NCBI GenBank assembly: GCA_008360975.2
Contig: CM039184.1
Location: forward strand, 49,132,797-49,196,796
DNA: 64,000 nucleotides
Direction of reading: 5' to 3'
Source of the DNA: Lichenostomus cassidix
Taxonomy: Eukaryota > Chordata > Aves > Passeriformes > Meliphagidae
Part shown: positions 50,801 through 61,907 of the stretch, in pieces
Position numbering within the stretch: position 1 is the first letter of the stretch
How the letters are laid out: every line of letters starts with the position of its first letter
Notes under the pieces: model-generated
Told to the model about the DNA's origin: nothing
The model's database searches: none
The model's input: the letters and a program-made list of their open reading frames with translations, nothing else
Made by a program: the position numbers and the translations under genes

Positions 50801-51399
50801 ATGAGCTACACCTCTTCAAAAAGCTTTCTTGAAACAAATAAATGAAACACATATAACTTGCACACTCCCATGCAGGTAAGCCTGGGGAAACAAGTTATGT
50901 AGGAGAAAATGTTCTAAATGAAACACAACAGTTTAACCTGGTTTTAAGTAGCTGTTTATAAAGAGTCTTGTGACTGAACTACTGAAGATGACAAAAGGAT
51001 TTTTTTCACTCCCAAATTAGGTTTTTATTTGATCGAAAATGTTAAGGAAATAGTTTTCGAGTTAAGGACCTTCAGCTCCCATAATAGTGAGTAAGCTGCA
51101 GTGCAGGCATCTGGCTGCCTTTTCTATGTCAGACAAGGTCTTCCCTGCTGTCTTGAGCCATGGCAGCTGTAATAATAAAGTTCAGGCACTAAAACCTGCT
51201 TGTGTTGGTGCTACCAGAACAGTCTAATGCTGTACCTGGCTCCTGGAGGGGCCTGATCATTTTTAAAATGCCAGCAGAAGTCCTCCCCCTGGAACAGACA
51301 AATCCCCTTACCCTTCCCCCCAAGTTTTATGTTTAATTGTCAGCAAATAACTTGTAATTGTCAATGAACAGAAGTATCACCGAGAAGTAGTATGTTCTT
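47829..51399. other. Anonymous DNA
   Basis: No gene or transposon is recognised. Small open frames (up to about 87 codons) have no known motif. Confidence 0.4.
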
Positions 51400-52500
51400 C
51401 CTTGAAGGCAAATAATTTACTGAAATCTTGGCTTTAGGCAGATGACTTTATAGACTGCTCTTGCTATTTCTTCAGTACAGCATATGCGGATTAGCTGTGG
51501 TTTGTAATCTGCAAAGGCGTTATTGTTTGCATTATCCACATAAATCTTCCAGCATCTGTGTATTTCATAAGGGAAAAAAACATTTCTGCCTATTACAAGA
51601 GTGCGACTATTGTAATAAACTCGTGTTATGACAGACTGTAATTACTGCAGGCAGTCTCCCCAAAGCCTACAGCCAGGGTGTTGCACCGAGACAAGAACAT
51701 TTCCAGCAGCCTAGAGAGGATCAGATCATGCTCAAGCTGCACAACAACGCATATTTTCTGTCGGCCCTGCCTTGCCGTAGGGACTGGTGACCAAGAGCTC
51801 AGTCCCCCAGGGCTCAGCGTGCTGCCTTTTGCCCACTGCCTGCGGAGAAGGCAGGGAGGAGCTGTCTGGCCGCGGGGCCAGCGGGGCTGGGGACAGGGAG
51901 GGGACGGATGTGCAATGCCCTTGGGCACACACACCCTGCCGCACCGGCTCTGCCTGCAGCGGGCAGAAACAAGCTCCTGCCGACCAATTGGGACACCCGG
52001 CACTAACTGCTCAAGTTAAATATTTCTAAAATCGCTCCCCAGAGCATTAGGAAGTTGTCGGAATGATTCCCTGAACTGCCAGCGTAGGAGCTCGGCACAC
52101 ATAGACGTTTTGCAGAGATCCGCAAAGATCTGTGCTAGTGCTTGAAAATTGCACCAGATCGATCCAGGATTTTAGCTTTATCTTAGCTAAAATCTTAGAG
52201 GGGCTATTGTCACATGCAAATAGTGAGCAGAAAGGTTAGTTGCATGATTTATGCTCAGCCATGAAATTGTATGGTAGTTAGATTCCAATTAGATAGCAAT
52301 ATCTCCCCCATACACTTCCAAATTAGAAATTGGGCTAAGAATTGGCTCCTCCAGCCAATTGTTAGACTTCTGAAAAGCATTTTCCCCCATGATATGGATT
52401 AAAAAAAGTGTCTGACAGAAAAGTAGTACAACCCAAGTGCATTAAGTGAATTAAAAATTGCTTAATTGATAGCTCTCAAAGAACAAGATTTTAAAGGCTT
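51400..52500. promoter_or_regulatory. Enhancer-like region with small GC-rich patch
   Basis: Within 45 bp there is a bicoid-class homeodomain site GGATTAG (51488-51494), a RUNX-type TGTGGTTTGT (51496-51505) and a SOX-like ATTGTTTGC (51522-51530). A GC-rich patch with several CpGs follows at about 51740-51990. An AT-rich, repeat-free stretch then carries an octamer ATGCAAAT (52214-52221) and several AATTAG/TTAATT cores. This mix resembles a developmental enhancer or a weak alternative promoter. The open frames on both strands in the GC patch are not recognisable proteins. Confidence 0.3.
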
Positions 52501-55500
52501 TGTTATGTGAAGAAGCCATTTGCAGTACTGATTGGTTTTGCCTGCAATTTCCATGAACCTGTGGCTGTTTCTTGGGCCTGTAGTTTTTTTCTCTGGAAAC
52601 CTCTCAGGCTGTAAATCCATGACTACTCACACTTGATCCATGTTTGACTGGATCTCCCAGAAATACACGTTTGATTCAGATCAGGTGTGGCGCAGGATCA
52701 CATTTCTGTGTAATCACCCCAAGCACATTTCTGTTGCCTCTCTCTGCTGGCCTGGTTGGTGAAAATCTAGAGGGGGTCAGGCATAAAACCTGCAGGTACC
52801 AGTCAAAGTGAACCCATCAGGGATTTTTTTGGTACTATCTGAATTATCAGAGTGAGTTTATACCATATCAGTGCTTTGCAGATGGGTTTCTGGTATTTTT
52901 GATCCAAATCAAATGCTTCAAATGCAGATATACACAGCTTTTTTAACGCCAGCAGTCACAGCTTGAGTGTAAAGGCTGGACTTCATTTCAAGTTCTGCCT
53001 CTCTGTGGTGAAATGGTACCTGTGACCCCAAACTGGTTCTTGAGGGTGGCTGACGAGGTCGAGAGAGGACCAGGAGCCCCAAGGTGTGCTAAATCAGAAG
53101 CTGGTGCAGGTGCTGACCTGCCCTGTGCACAGGGGCTGGGAACACACAGCTGCCTGCAGTCACCACACCTGCCAGAGGCGAGGCAGCGCTGCGGCCGGCA
53201 GCTGAACTGAGTTGGTTCCACCCTCTTTTCCTAATAGCTACATGTCCCTCTTCATTACTGTAGTGTGCCACTGGTTCCATTGCTACGTGCAATGTGAGCT
53301 CCTCCTTGCCCCACCTGCTCCAAGGTGGTTTTAAAGGCCTATCACCAAATTTTGATTAAAAAATCAATCCTACACGAAGAGGAAATTTTGTCAAACCAGT
53401 GAGGGGTGCTGGTTTTGAACTAAGCAAATAAAACATCTCTTATGTAGTTTTAGGGAGATAGAGAAGAGGAGCTATCTAAGCCAAGGGGGCAGTGATATTG
53501 CAAAGATATGAATCCTTAAGCAATAGCTTACAGGAAACTTGTATAAGGTGTAATGAATATTATTATTATGTTCGTAAAAAAAATGAAGACTATCAGAGTT
53601 GGTTTTCTTTGGAGAGACATAACTTATGAGAGTCCAGCCTTTACAAATATATTTTCTTTCTTTTTATGTCATCTTGGCTGTACTGACTAAGGATTATTGA
53701 GTTTTACTGTTGGTGTATGTATATGAAAGACATTTTGAATAATGACATATATTTATGTACCGAGACATTCATTATGCAGTCTTGTTATGAAATTCAAACG
53801 TTAGTTATACAATTCATGATGCAATTATATGATGACATTTATTCAATACACATATGTATATACATATATATATATATATGTATGTATGTATCAGAGAGAC
53901 ATTTTCAACTGTCAAAATGAACATTTTGGACACCAAGCAGTAATTTCTTTTATGAGGATCTAAGTCAGACCTAACCACAATCACTGATATTAAAGAATGC
54001 TCTGCCTATTTAAAGTTACCTTTCTGAGGTCAGGAGAGACATAAAAAACATAACTGAGATTCTCTTGCAGCTGAAATATAATTAAATCCACAACTGCTAG
54101 TGGTGTCACATCTTCTAAACAAAGTGAAAGACAGATCTATGTTCTGTTGCAGCACACCAAAGTGGAACTGTGAAGGGAAACAAATTTCTTCTGTTTCAAA
54201 GGAAAAGCTGAGTCATGTTTGTGTTCACTCAGGAAGGGCACTAGCTGGGAAAGAGCTGAGGCAAATGCAAGCTGGAGTGGTTTCCTGCAGCTGAAAGCCT
54301 TCTCACAGGCAAAGGGGACACGTGGGTGTAGGGAAGTGAACTTGAGCTGGTGTGAATATAGATGAGCTTTTAGATATTTCCACTGCTGGCCTGACTGATG
54401 GCACCACCAGCATGTCACCTCCTAGCAGAAGAGACTGTCTCCCAGGTGAGGATGCTGCACGAAACTTGCGCTAGAGATGCATAACAATTTCAGATGCTGA
54501 AGTCCCTCATGGGTAAAACAGCTGTGAAGGGGAAGAGGCACTGTATGCACTAGTGAATCACTGAGGTGAGTGAGTGGCTGCTGGCATCAGCCTTATGCTC
54601 CTCTGCAGGCAGTGTGCATGAGCTTGGCCTTGCCCTAGGCTGAGTGGGGCTGAGCGAGCTGCTTGTAGGGTGACATGGGCACAAAGGTGGCAGTGATCCC
54701 TGACATGAGGTGTCCTACTGCTGTGTGGCTCCTCACTGACTCCCCAGACAAGCATCTCCATTTCCCTGCAAATGCACACAGGTATTCAAAGCCTTGCTGC
54801 CAGCACCATGCCCTCAGCTTTACTGCAGTGCCTAAAGGTTTTATGTGCTTTATCCATAAATCTCTCTTTGCTAGCTCTCTCTCTTTTCAGTTCTCTGTGG
54901 GGGAAGACTGCCTAGCAGTCATGCTGCAGAAGACTTGTAGTAATACAATAAAGTAAAATTTCTGCGTCTTCGAGAAGCTGGTTATTTCAGTATGTTTAAG
55001 GGACCAAAATATTTGCCCACACAATCCTTTAGCTCAGGAAGTGACTAAGATTTCACCTGTAAATAGAGAAGAGACTTTTATGTTTCCTTGGGAATATTGT
55101 CATATGTCTGTATTGGATACCATACAAAACCAAAAGGTTTGGATCTGAATCTTATTAAAATGGCAGGAACTTGAGTTGACACTTCAGCAACTAATTATTA
55201 GAACCCTATTATTTTCAATTTTTTAAACTGGATTTAATTTCTGATGCTGTTATTTTGCTGTGAAACTTGATTGGCAAATTGATAAAGTAAGTAATTGAGA
55301 AATATGAAGTTTCATAATGGGAACAAAGACTCCATGTTAAAGAAGAATGAGTTAGAAAAAAGGCCGTTTCCAGCTCAGTTGGACTTTGATATATTTTGCT
55401 GTGATTTATTACCTGGATAAATATGATACCTAATATTAAACTCACGTGTTTGCTACATTGTAAATACGGACACAAAACTCTCTTTATTTTGCTTTCTGTA

Positions 55501-57540
55501 AGCTGTCAATTGTGTTTGGATTGTCCACATTCATAAAAATTCTCAGATCTATGCTTTGGCTCTGTGATTTGTGGGGCCATCTCCCAAACAGGAGCACAGT
55601 ACTTTAACATGTAGGGACATGAAAACAGTACATGTTGCTGAAGAAGACAAGATGAATGGTAACTGCATTTTCCCACAACATCCTCATCTGTGTGCCTTAC
55701 ACACTGACAAAAAACTTGATAATTTGTTTTCAAATAAATTTCTCTTATTAGCACCCTGATTGATAAGAAAAGCAATGCAATATTTGCAAATACTCAAATG
55801 TTCCTTTTTCAATGTCTTTCAGATTTGGAGTTCACAGAAATACGAATCACCTTATGTTTCACAGGAGAAGAACAGATTGTGGAAGTCACCAATTCACCAT
55901 GCCACTCATTATCCATTCTATGCATTTGACTTTTAATTTTCTTATCTAAAATTCAGCATTTCATTTGGCATTCTTGTTCTGTTTGGTTTGTTTGTTACAA
56001 CCATGTTTTCTGGAGATAAGAGACTAAGGCAAAATCTTATCCTGATTCTTCTAATGGAGGAAAAGATTGCATATGAACCCTAGGGACTCAAAAAATCCAA
56101 TGGAAAATACAAAGAAAAAAAAAGTCATTTTGTAATCTTATGATTCTTTAGGACCTGACTCGTGGCTGTGCTGTGCTAGGATTTGGCAATGATGTGATTG
56201 TTCATTTCTTCCTCCCTATTCTCCATTCTGTGCTTCTCAGAAGTGTTTCCAGAAAAGAGCTTCTACTTTTCCCCTTGTGCTTTGTCAGTTCAGCTTTCCT
56301 GCCTACACCCCGTTTTTGTGGCCACAGTGGCTCCCACATTACGGTGTCCATCCTGTCAGTCCTGCTGGTAGAGGGATAATCACAGCTACTGCAAGTGGAG
56401 CAGAGGCAGAGGGGCTGTGACTACTCTATCCCCAGGGCATGGGCTCCAGGGTGGGCTGGAGCAATGGTCCTCTGACAGCAAAGCATCTTAGTTCTCCACT
56501 TTTGCTTGTAGTTGGCCTGAGCTCAGACAGCTCACAAGTCCCATCTGCACCTGTGGCAAGAGACATTTCTGTCTTGCTCCAGGTGTTCTTGTCCACCTGA
56601 TAAAGGTCACAGGATATGTTTGCATGGGAAAACAGGCTAGGCAGGGGTTTCACAGAGACACGGGGCCATGCATTGCATGGGAATAAGCATGTCCTGGAGT
56701 GCACTTCAATGTGTTTGGGTGCACATAAAGTTCACCCCTGTAATACCAGCTGGCCTGCCCTAGAACATGGCCTGGAGGTACTTTGCAGGCAAGTAAGATG
56801 GATAGGAGGTGGATATGGCCTGGAGCCTTGTCTTTGTGATACTGCTGTACCACAGTGGAGTTGAACTCCAGAGACCAAGGGCTAGACTAATATTTAGGCT
56901 GGTATCTGGCTAACCTGATGCTACCATATTCCTGAGATCATCAGAACCCCCTGCACAAGGTCTGATTAGCTTGAGAGGCACTTGCTGTCCTTTGGCATTG
57001 ATGATGACAGTGGTTAAGGCTATCATGCACCTAGATTTTTGCTGTCAGCATGCATACAATCCTTCCTCCTAAATGTGTCTGAGCTGCTAGTAGCTGCTTC
57101 ATTCACAGCTCCAAGTGTCTCCACCTAGCCTGGAACATGCAATCTGAGAGACCACATCTTCTGCATTGCACCTCTCCCAAAATATGAGAAAACTAAAAAA
57201 ACCCCAAACAAACAAAACCAAACCCCCAAAACCTCATACAGAGATGCTAGAAATTCAAGTCCTGATCCCTCTGGGTCAAAACCCAGCTCTCCTGGAAAAA
57301 GTGTGCAATTCAATAGACTAGATGATATTCTGCAGTTGGCCTCAGCTTTCTCAGTTTGTATAAAGTACTTAAATGTTCACTGGATGAGGGCTGGAATGTT
57401 TATCCCAGATCAGTGCTCTCTGGGCATGATCTCACACCAGGGTGTGAGAGTATGGCTTTTTCCTTTCTGCCAAATGAGCATTTAAAAATCCTGTGCGAAG
57501 TAGTGCCACTGACACTGAGAGCCTGGGTGGCTTGCTTGTT
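52501..57540. other. Anonymous DNA
   Basis: No gene is recognised. A TA-rich dinucleotide repeat is listed separately. Moderately GC-rich islands near 53030-53220 and 54560-54740 have few CpGs and no recognisable coding content. Confidence 0.4.
53850..53892 (+). repeat. (TA)n/(TATG)n microsatellite
   Basis: There is a short pure TA run of about 14 bases flanked by ATAC and TATG units. It is a simple sequence repeat with likely length polymorphism. Confidence 0.8.
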
Positions 57541-57665
57541 TTAGAGACAGAAGACCTGAAATTAAATCTCTGCTCTAAGTCAGGCAGAAGAGAAGGTATC
57601 CAAACATGAATCTTCCACCTCCAGGGTGACTTCTCTTGCTGCTGGGCTACTGGGCGTCTTCTCTG
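57541..57665. repeat. Trace of ancient amniote interspersed repeat
   Basis: GAGACAGAAGACCTGAAATT, AAATCTCTGCTCTAAGTCAG, then GCAGAAGAGAAGGTATCCAA, then GCTGGGCTACTGGGC parallel a common sauropsid repeat of the form 'GAGACCTGGGTTCAAATCCC ... CAGGCAGAG ... CACTGGGCTATTGGGC'. It is heavily mutated. I recognise the pattern but not a secure family name. Confidence 0.4.
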
Positions 57666-59690
57666 CCACTACAGCCTCCTCCTCCTCTTTCTGTGTGCAG
57701 TCACTGACCTGGTTTAGCTTGCCTCTGATTGGAAGAAGGCATCTGTTTGCATCCTGGGCTTGGGTGCTGGTGCTTTAGGAGAAGTCTAACTACTCATCCC
57801 TCTCCTGGCATTTCCTAGGTCATGTTCAGCATCTTTGCACCCATGCTGCACAAACGTTTACCTTATGGGGAAAATGAAGAACTTGTAAAAGACACTGTGT
57901 GCCTTCATGCCAAAGGATGAGAATAAAACCTAGATATTACGTATTTATCCCTTAGCATTTTGCCTAAGCCACACAGGATGTGTCTGAAAGTGGAGGAAAC
58001 TGCTAGAAGTTCTCACAGGTCCCATCTGAAACAAGGACCATCTGTCTCTCCTCTGTCTCTGGAGATCCATTTCTATCTTTGATTCTTTCCTGTGCTCATC
58101 TAAGCAGATTCCCATGCCTGGATTGTGCCTTTTTAAGCCTTTGGGCAGGGTTTGTGTCTTCCTTTTTGTTCCACATTTATATCACCATTATTGCTATTGA
58201 CATAACCTGATGTCAACAGGACCTGATGGACTCTTCTGGATATGTTGAAGTTCTTGCAGGATAGGGTCTTGGATAATAAGTGCATATGGCCACTTACTCA
58301 CTTGAAGTTGGCTGATTACCAGGTCCATCCTGTAATCTCTTGGCTGTCCCACATACCTTTATTTGGCAGAAGCAGAGCTATTGTTAGCCAGTCAATATTG
58401 CTCCACGCAATGTCATAAATACAAGATTTCTCATGAAACTCCACCATTTCTGCTTCTGAAGACAATCCTGAATCAACCCTCACAAGTGAAAGGGCTACAT
58501 TTCAGTCTGAAGGTGTCTGCTGTGGCAAAGACACCTCATGAGATGGGAGATAGAGTATATAGGGTAGGGCGTCTCACTGTCTCTTAGGGAGGGGAGGATT
58601 GATGTCCCAGTGCCAAAAGTAATGATTTACTAAGCGAGCCATGGCTGCAGGGTCTGTGAATGGTGCGTATCCTCCTTGGATTCATCATGTGTCTTTAAGT
58701 ACAGTTTGTGAAAGACATCTCAGGCAAAAGGAACTTGGTATTAAGGACACCTAACTTCTGGTGGTATGTAGAGCAGAGGAGAGAAAAAACTCCCCATGGC
58801 TTCTCCTTAACATCTGTCATGACCACGAGGGCCTATGAGCAGTGTTCTGGATGGTGGCCTTGTACTCCAAATACCAACTAAAATCAGAGTGGAAAGATTG
58901 GTTTAGGTAGATTTTCTTTCCCAGGAAGTGACAGATGATGAGTGCTGATATACAAAACCAGTTCATTTTTTGTGTGATAACTGGGATTCAGACATATTGC
59001 TTGTCTGGAGACCAAAAGGCAGAACTGTTTGACACAGGAAAGCCCATAGGATTGACGGTGAAAAATTTAAAGCACATTTTACAGCTAGAAGTGAGATATA
59101 GTTACAAGTTTTCTCACAAGCTTGAAATTGGCATGATGATTGTAATTTTTAAGGTTGTTACCAAAATGCAATTCTGGCTACCAAGCTTTCTTTCAAAACT
59201 GACTGGCATTTGGTAGAAAAAAAAAATACTACAAAGATTTATCTTCTCTTTACTGCAATGCTAAAACCAGAAATATCAGTTGTCCTTTTTCAGGGTTTCT
59301 GTTTTGGGAATGTCAGTCCAGTGCCTATACTGGCAGATGGTGCAGGTGGAAAGAGGGGCGTTGGCCTTTGGCTCTGGATGTGCCATAGGTACTGACAAAT
59401 TTAAAGTGTGTGGAAGTGTGTGGAGACAGTGAAAAAAAGGCCAATGTCTTGTTGATTCGAAAACAGAATAGACAAGAAAAAAAAAAAAGTGAGAATTCCT
59501 GGAATTTATTTACATTGTATTGGCCAGCAAAACAGATAAGATTTGGGCTATGCATGACAAATGGCACTTTTTGATATGCATGTTAACACCAAGTCACTCT
59601 GGGTAAGTCGTTCTGAATCGCAGGCTGTTCATTGACAAGGGTTTTAGCTACAGAAAGAGCAGGAAGTCTCCCAGTCAGGCTGCTTTCCCC
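57666..59690. other. Anonymous DNA
   Basis: No gene or clear repeat is recognised. The sequence is AT-rich with short open frames only. Confidence 0.4.
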
Positions 59691-59699
59691 GCTGAAGCT

Positions 59700-60001
59700 C
59701 TTCAGCAGAGGAAGCCACGCTGCGCTCGGCGCGGGTGGGGGAGCCCGGGCTGGGGGAGGCAGGGGCGGGGTAGGGGCAGGGACAGGGACAGGGACAGGGG
59801 CAGGGGCAGGGGCAGGGGCAGGGGCAGGGGGGACAGGGCAGGGCAGGGGCAGGGAAGGGACAGGACAGGGCAGGGCAGGCAGGGACAGGGGCTGGGGCAG
59901 GGGCAGGGGCAGGGACAGGGGCAGGGGCAGGGGCAGGGGCAGGGGCAGGGACAGGGGCAGGGGCAGGGAGAGGGGCAGGGACAGGGAGAGGGACGGGGCA
60001 A

Positions 60002-60051
<50 letters not shown>

Positions 60052-60320
60052 GCAGGGACAGGGACAGGAACAGGAACAAGGACAGGGACAGGGGCAGGGG
60101 CAGGGGCAGGGGCAGGGGCAGGGACAGGGACAGGGACAGGGGCAGGGCGCCCCGGGGCCGAGCAGGGCGCGGCAGGGCGCGGGCGGTGGCTCCGCGCCGG
60201 GTGGGTCCCGCCAGCCCCAGCCCTGCCCCAGCCCGGAGGGACAGCAGCGCTCCGTGGCCACCTCACCTGGGAGCGTTCAGGAGCGCCGTTCGGGCTGCGG
60301 GGAAACTCTTCTGTGCTGCC
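59700..60320. promoter_or_regulatory. GC-rich, CpG-containing block around the hexamer array
   Basis: Both flanks of the hexamer array are GC-rich with clustered CpGs (GCGCTCGGCGCGGG near 59722 and several GCGC/CGCGCC runs at 60145-60210). The array may have expanded inside a small CpG island and possible promoter. There is no recognisable exon. Open frames of 205-238 codons on both strands derive from the repeat. Confidence 0.45.
59773..60147 (+). repeat. GGGRCA hexanucleotide array, strong G-quadruplex former
   Basis: About 60 copies of GGGGCA and GGGACA alternate in blocks, with occasional shortened units (GGGCA, GGGAGA) that shift the phase. No frame of the repeat unit contains a stop codon on either strand, so long spurious open frames result: Gly-Ala/Gly-Thr or Gly-Arg/Asp-Arg on the plus strand, Pro-Ala/Pro-Val or similar on the minus. 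Runs of GGGG separated by CA give many overlapping G-quadruplex motifs (for example 59797-59830). Copy number in the assembly may be unreliable. Confidence 0.95.
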
Positions 60321-60804
60321 AGGAACTGCAGGAGAAGTTAAACATTAAAAACGAGCCGCCCGGATAGCTGCATTCAAAGGGCTTAGCAGAGTCGTTCTGA
60401 AGAGTAGCTAATTGCTCACGTGCTCAGGGATTCCTGGAACTCCGGAAGAGCTGGGAATCCAGAATAATTTTTGGTAGATAGAATAAGGCCTGTTGCGAAC
60501 CATGGGCAAAAAAATGACAGCTCATTAGGGCCAGATTAACGAAAAAAATAAAGGAGAAAAATGCAATTAATGCCAGTCATCATTACTATATGGGAATGTA
60601 GTATGGAACTGAAAATCTTATTTACCACCTTTTTTTTTTTTATTTGTGAAATGGTAAATTAGTTTGATAAGCATGATGGAAATGACCAAATTTGACCTAA
60701 CATCGCTAGACAGCAGTTAAGAATGCCAAGCAATATAAAATTAACATGGCGTGTGTTGCACTGATTGAAAGCTGGCCAGCTGACAGGTCTTGGAAAGCAT
60801 ATGG
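60321..60804. other. Short anonymous stretch
   Basis: The DNA is AT-rich after the GC block, with a T run of about 11 bases near 60631. No gene is recognised. Confidence 0.4.
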
Positions 60805-60990
60805 AGAATCATCACACAATCATTTGGATTGGAAGATGCCTCTGCAGGTCATGCAGTCCAGCCCCTTGCTCAAATCAGTACCAGCGTCAGCAGATTAGGT
60901 TGCCTGGGGTCTTGTTCACCTGAGTTTGCAATGTCTCCACAGGTGGAAACCTGCACAATCTATTTAGCGTGAAAGTTCCTCTTCTTTAAA
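60805..60990 (-). mobile_element. CR1 LINE 3' fragment, minus strand
   Basis: The plus strand starts with GAATCATCACACAATCATTT, then GGATTGGAAGATGCCTCTGC and CATGCAGTCCAGCCCCTTGC, and then a degraded block matching the CR1 'GGTTGCTCAGGACCTTGTCC' region. These are reversed CR1 tail landmarks. The right end is eroded, so the boundary is approximate. Confidence 0.75.
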
Positions 60991-61635
60991 TAGATTTGTT
61001 ATACCAAGATTTTTTGAGAATTTGTTCTTTCTGTGACTTTCAGTACTTTTCCCAAATACATACATACACAGAACTACTGCAAATGGAATTTCCAGTGGAC
61101 ATTAGTGCTGAAGAAACTAACAAATGTCAAAGTGGTAGCATTATAATTCAAGTGACCTTTGATTGCTTGTTTTAACATGGATGAATACAAAGTCATTGGA
61201 GAGAGAACAAAAATCTTAGGTCATACAGATGGCATGGACAAATCTGGGCTGGGGAAGAGTGATGTTCAGAGGGATATAGTAAATAGGGTGAATAACTGTC
61301 TGAGCATGAGTTGGTGGTTTGGGTCACTGAAAAACAAACATCTGTAACCCTTAAACTTAGAAATATGAGGAAATTGATTAGAGAAGTTTATAAAATCTAT
61401 CTGCTAATCAGTAAAGTGGAGCGGGTTCAGTTCTCTGTCTTGCTGGACAATTGGAGTAGCACAACTTGTCTCCATACACCTGGACTCTCTGCACGAAGTG
61501 GCCTCACCCATACTTGAGCAACTTTGCCTCATGCTACCCCTCAAACCATGCTAAGGCATTGGCTGTCAGAGGGCTGGTTCACATATTCCCAAAACATGCT
61601 GTGTAACTAACCATGACATAGTGTGAACAAATGTG
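60991..61635. other. Anonymous DNA
   Basis: No gene is recognised between the CR1 fragment and the solo LTR. Open frames of about 60 codons have no known motif. Confidence 0.4.
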
Positions 61636-61641
61636 TACCTG

Positions 61642-61901
61642 TGTGGCTAGCACAGGTCTTTCTCGTGGGAACATTCCGCTGTGTTTTATAAACAAAGATA
61701 AAGTTTGGATGTTTTTTAAACAGTGTCTCGAGATTTGGACAGTTCAGGCCTGGCCAGTCAGGCCTAGGGGGAGGTTTCTGGCTGACCAATCTGGGTGACC
61801 TCTGAAAAGTCTATATATATTGAAATCAAAATAATAAATTTCCTCTTTCTTGCCACACTGAGAACTCGGGACTTTTCTCTGCTAGCGGCTCAACAGCGAC
61901 A
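61642..61901 (+). mobile_element. Short ERVK-type solo LTR with perfect 6-bp target duplication
   Basis: The 260-bp element starts TGTGGCTAGCAC and ends CTCAACAGCGACA, so it has the TGT...ACA termini of retroviral LTRs. TACCTG lies directly before it (61636-61641) and directly after it (61902-61907), a perfect 6-bp target duplication typical of class II (ERVK) integration. The layout is a standard U3-R-U5: a TATATATA box near 61811, an AATAAA near 61833 and a short CT-rich U5 with CTAGCGGCTCAACAG. No internal region is present. Perfect duplications suggest a fairly young insertion. The exact family is not named. Confidence 0.88.
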
Positions 61902-61907
61902 TACCTG

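Noticed and set aside
59583..60348. Open frames of 205-238 codons on both strands rich in Gly/Ala/Thr/Arg or Pro/Val/Ala
   Set aside because: They come from the GGGRCA hexamer array, which has no stop codon in any frame, and they change repeat register where units are shortened.
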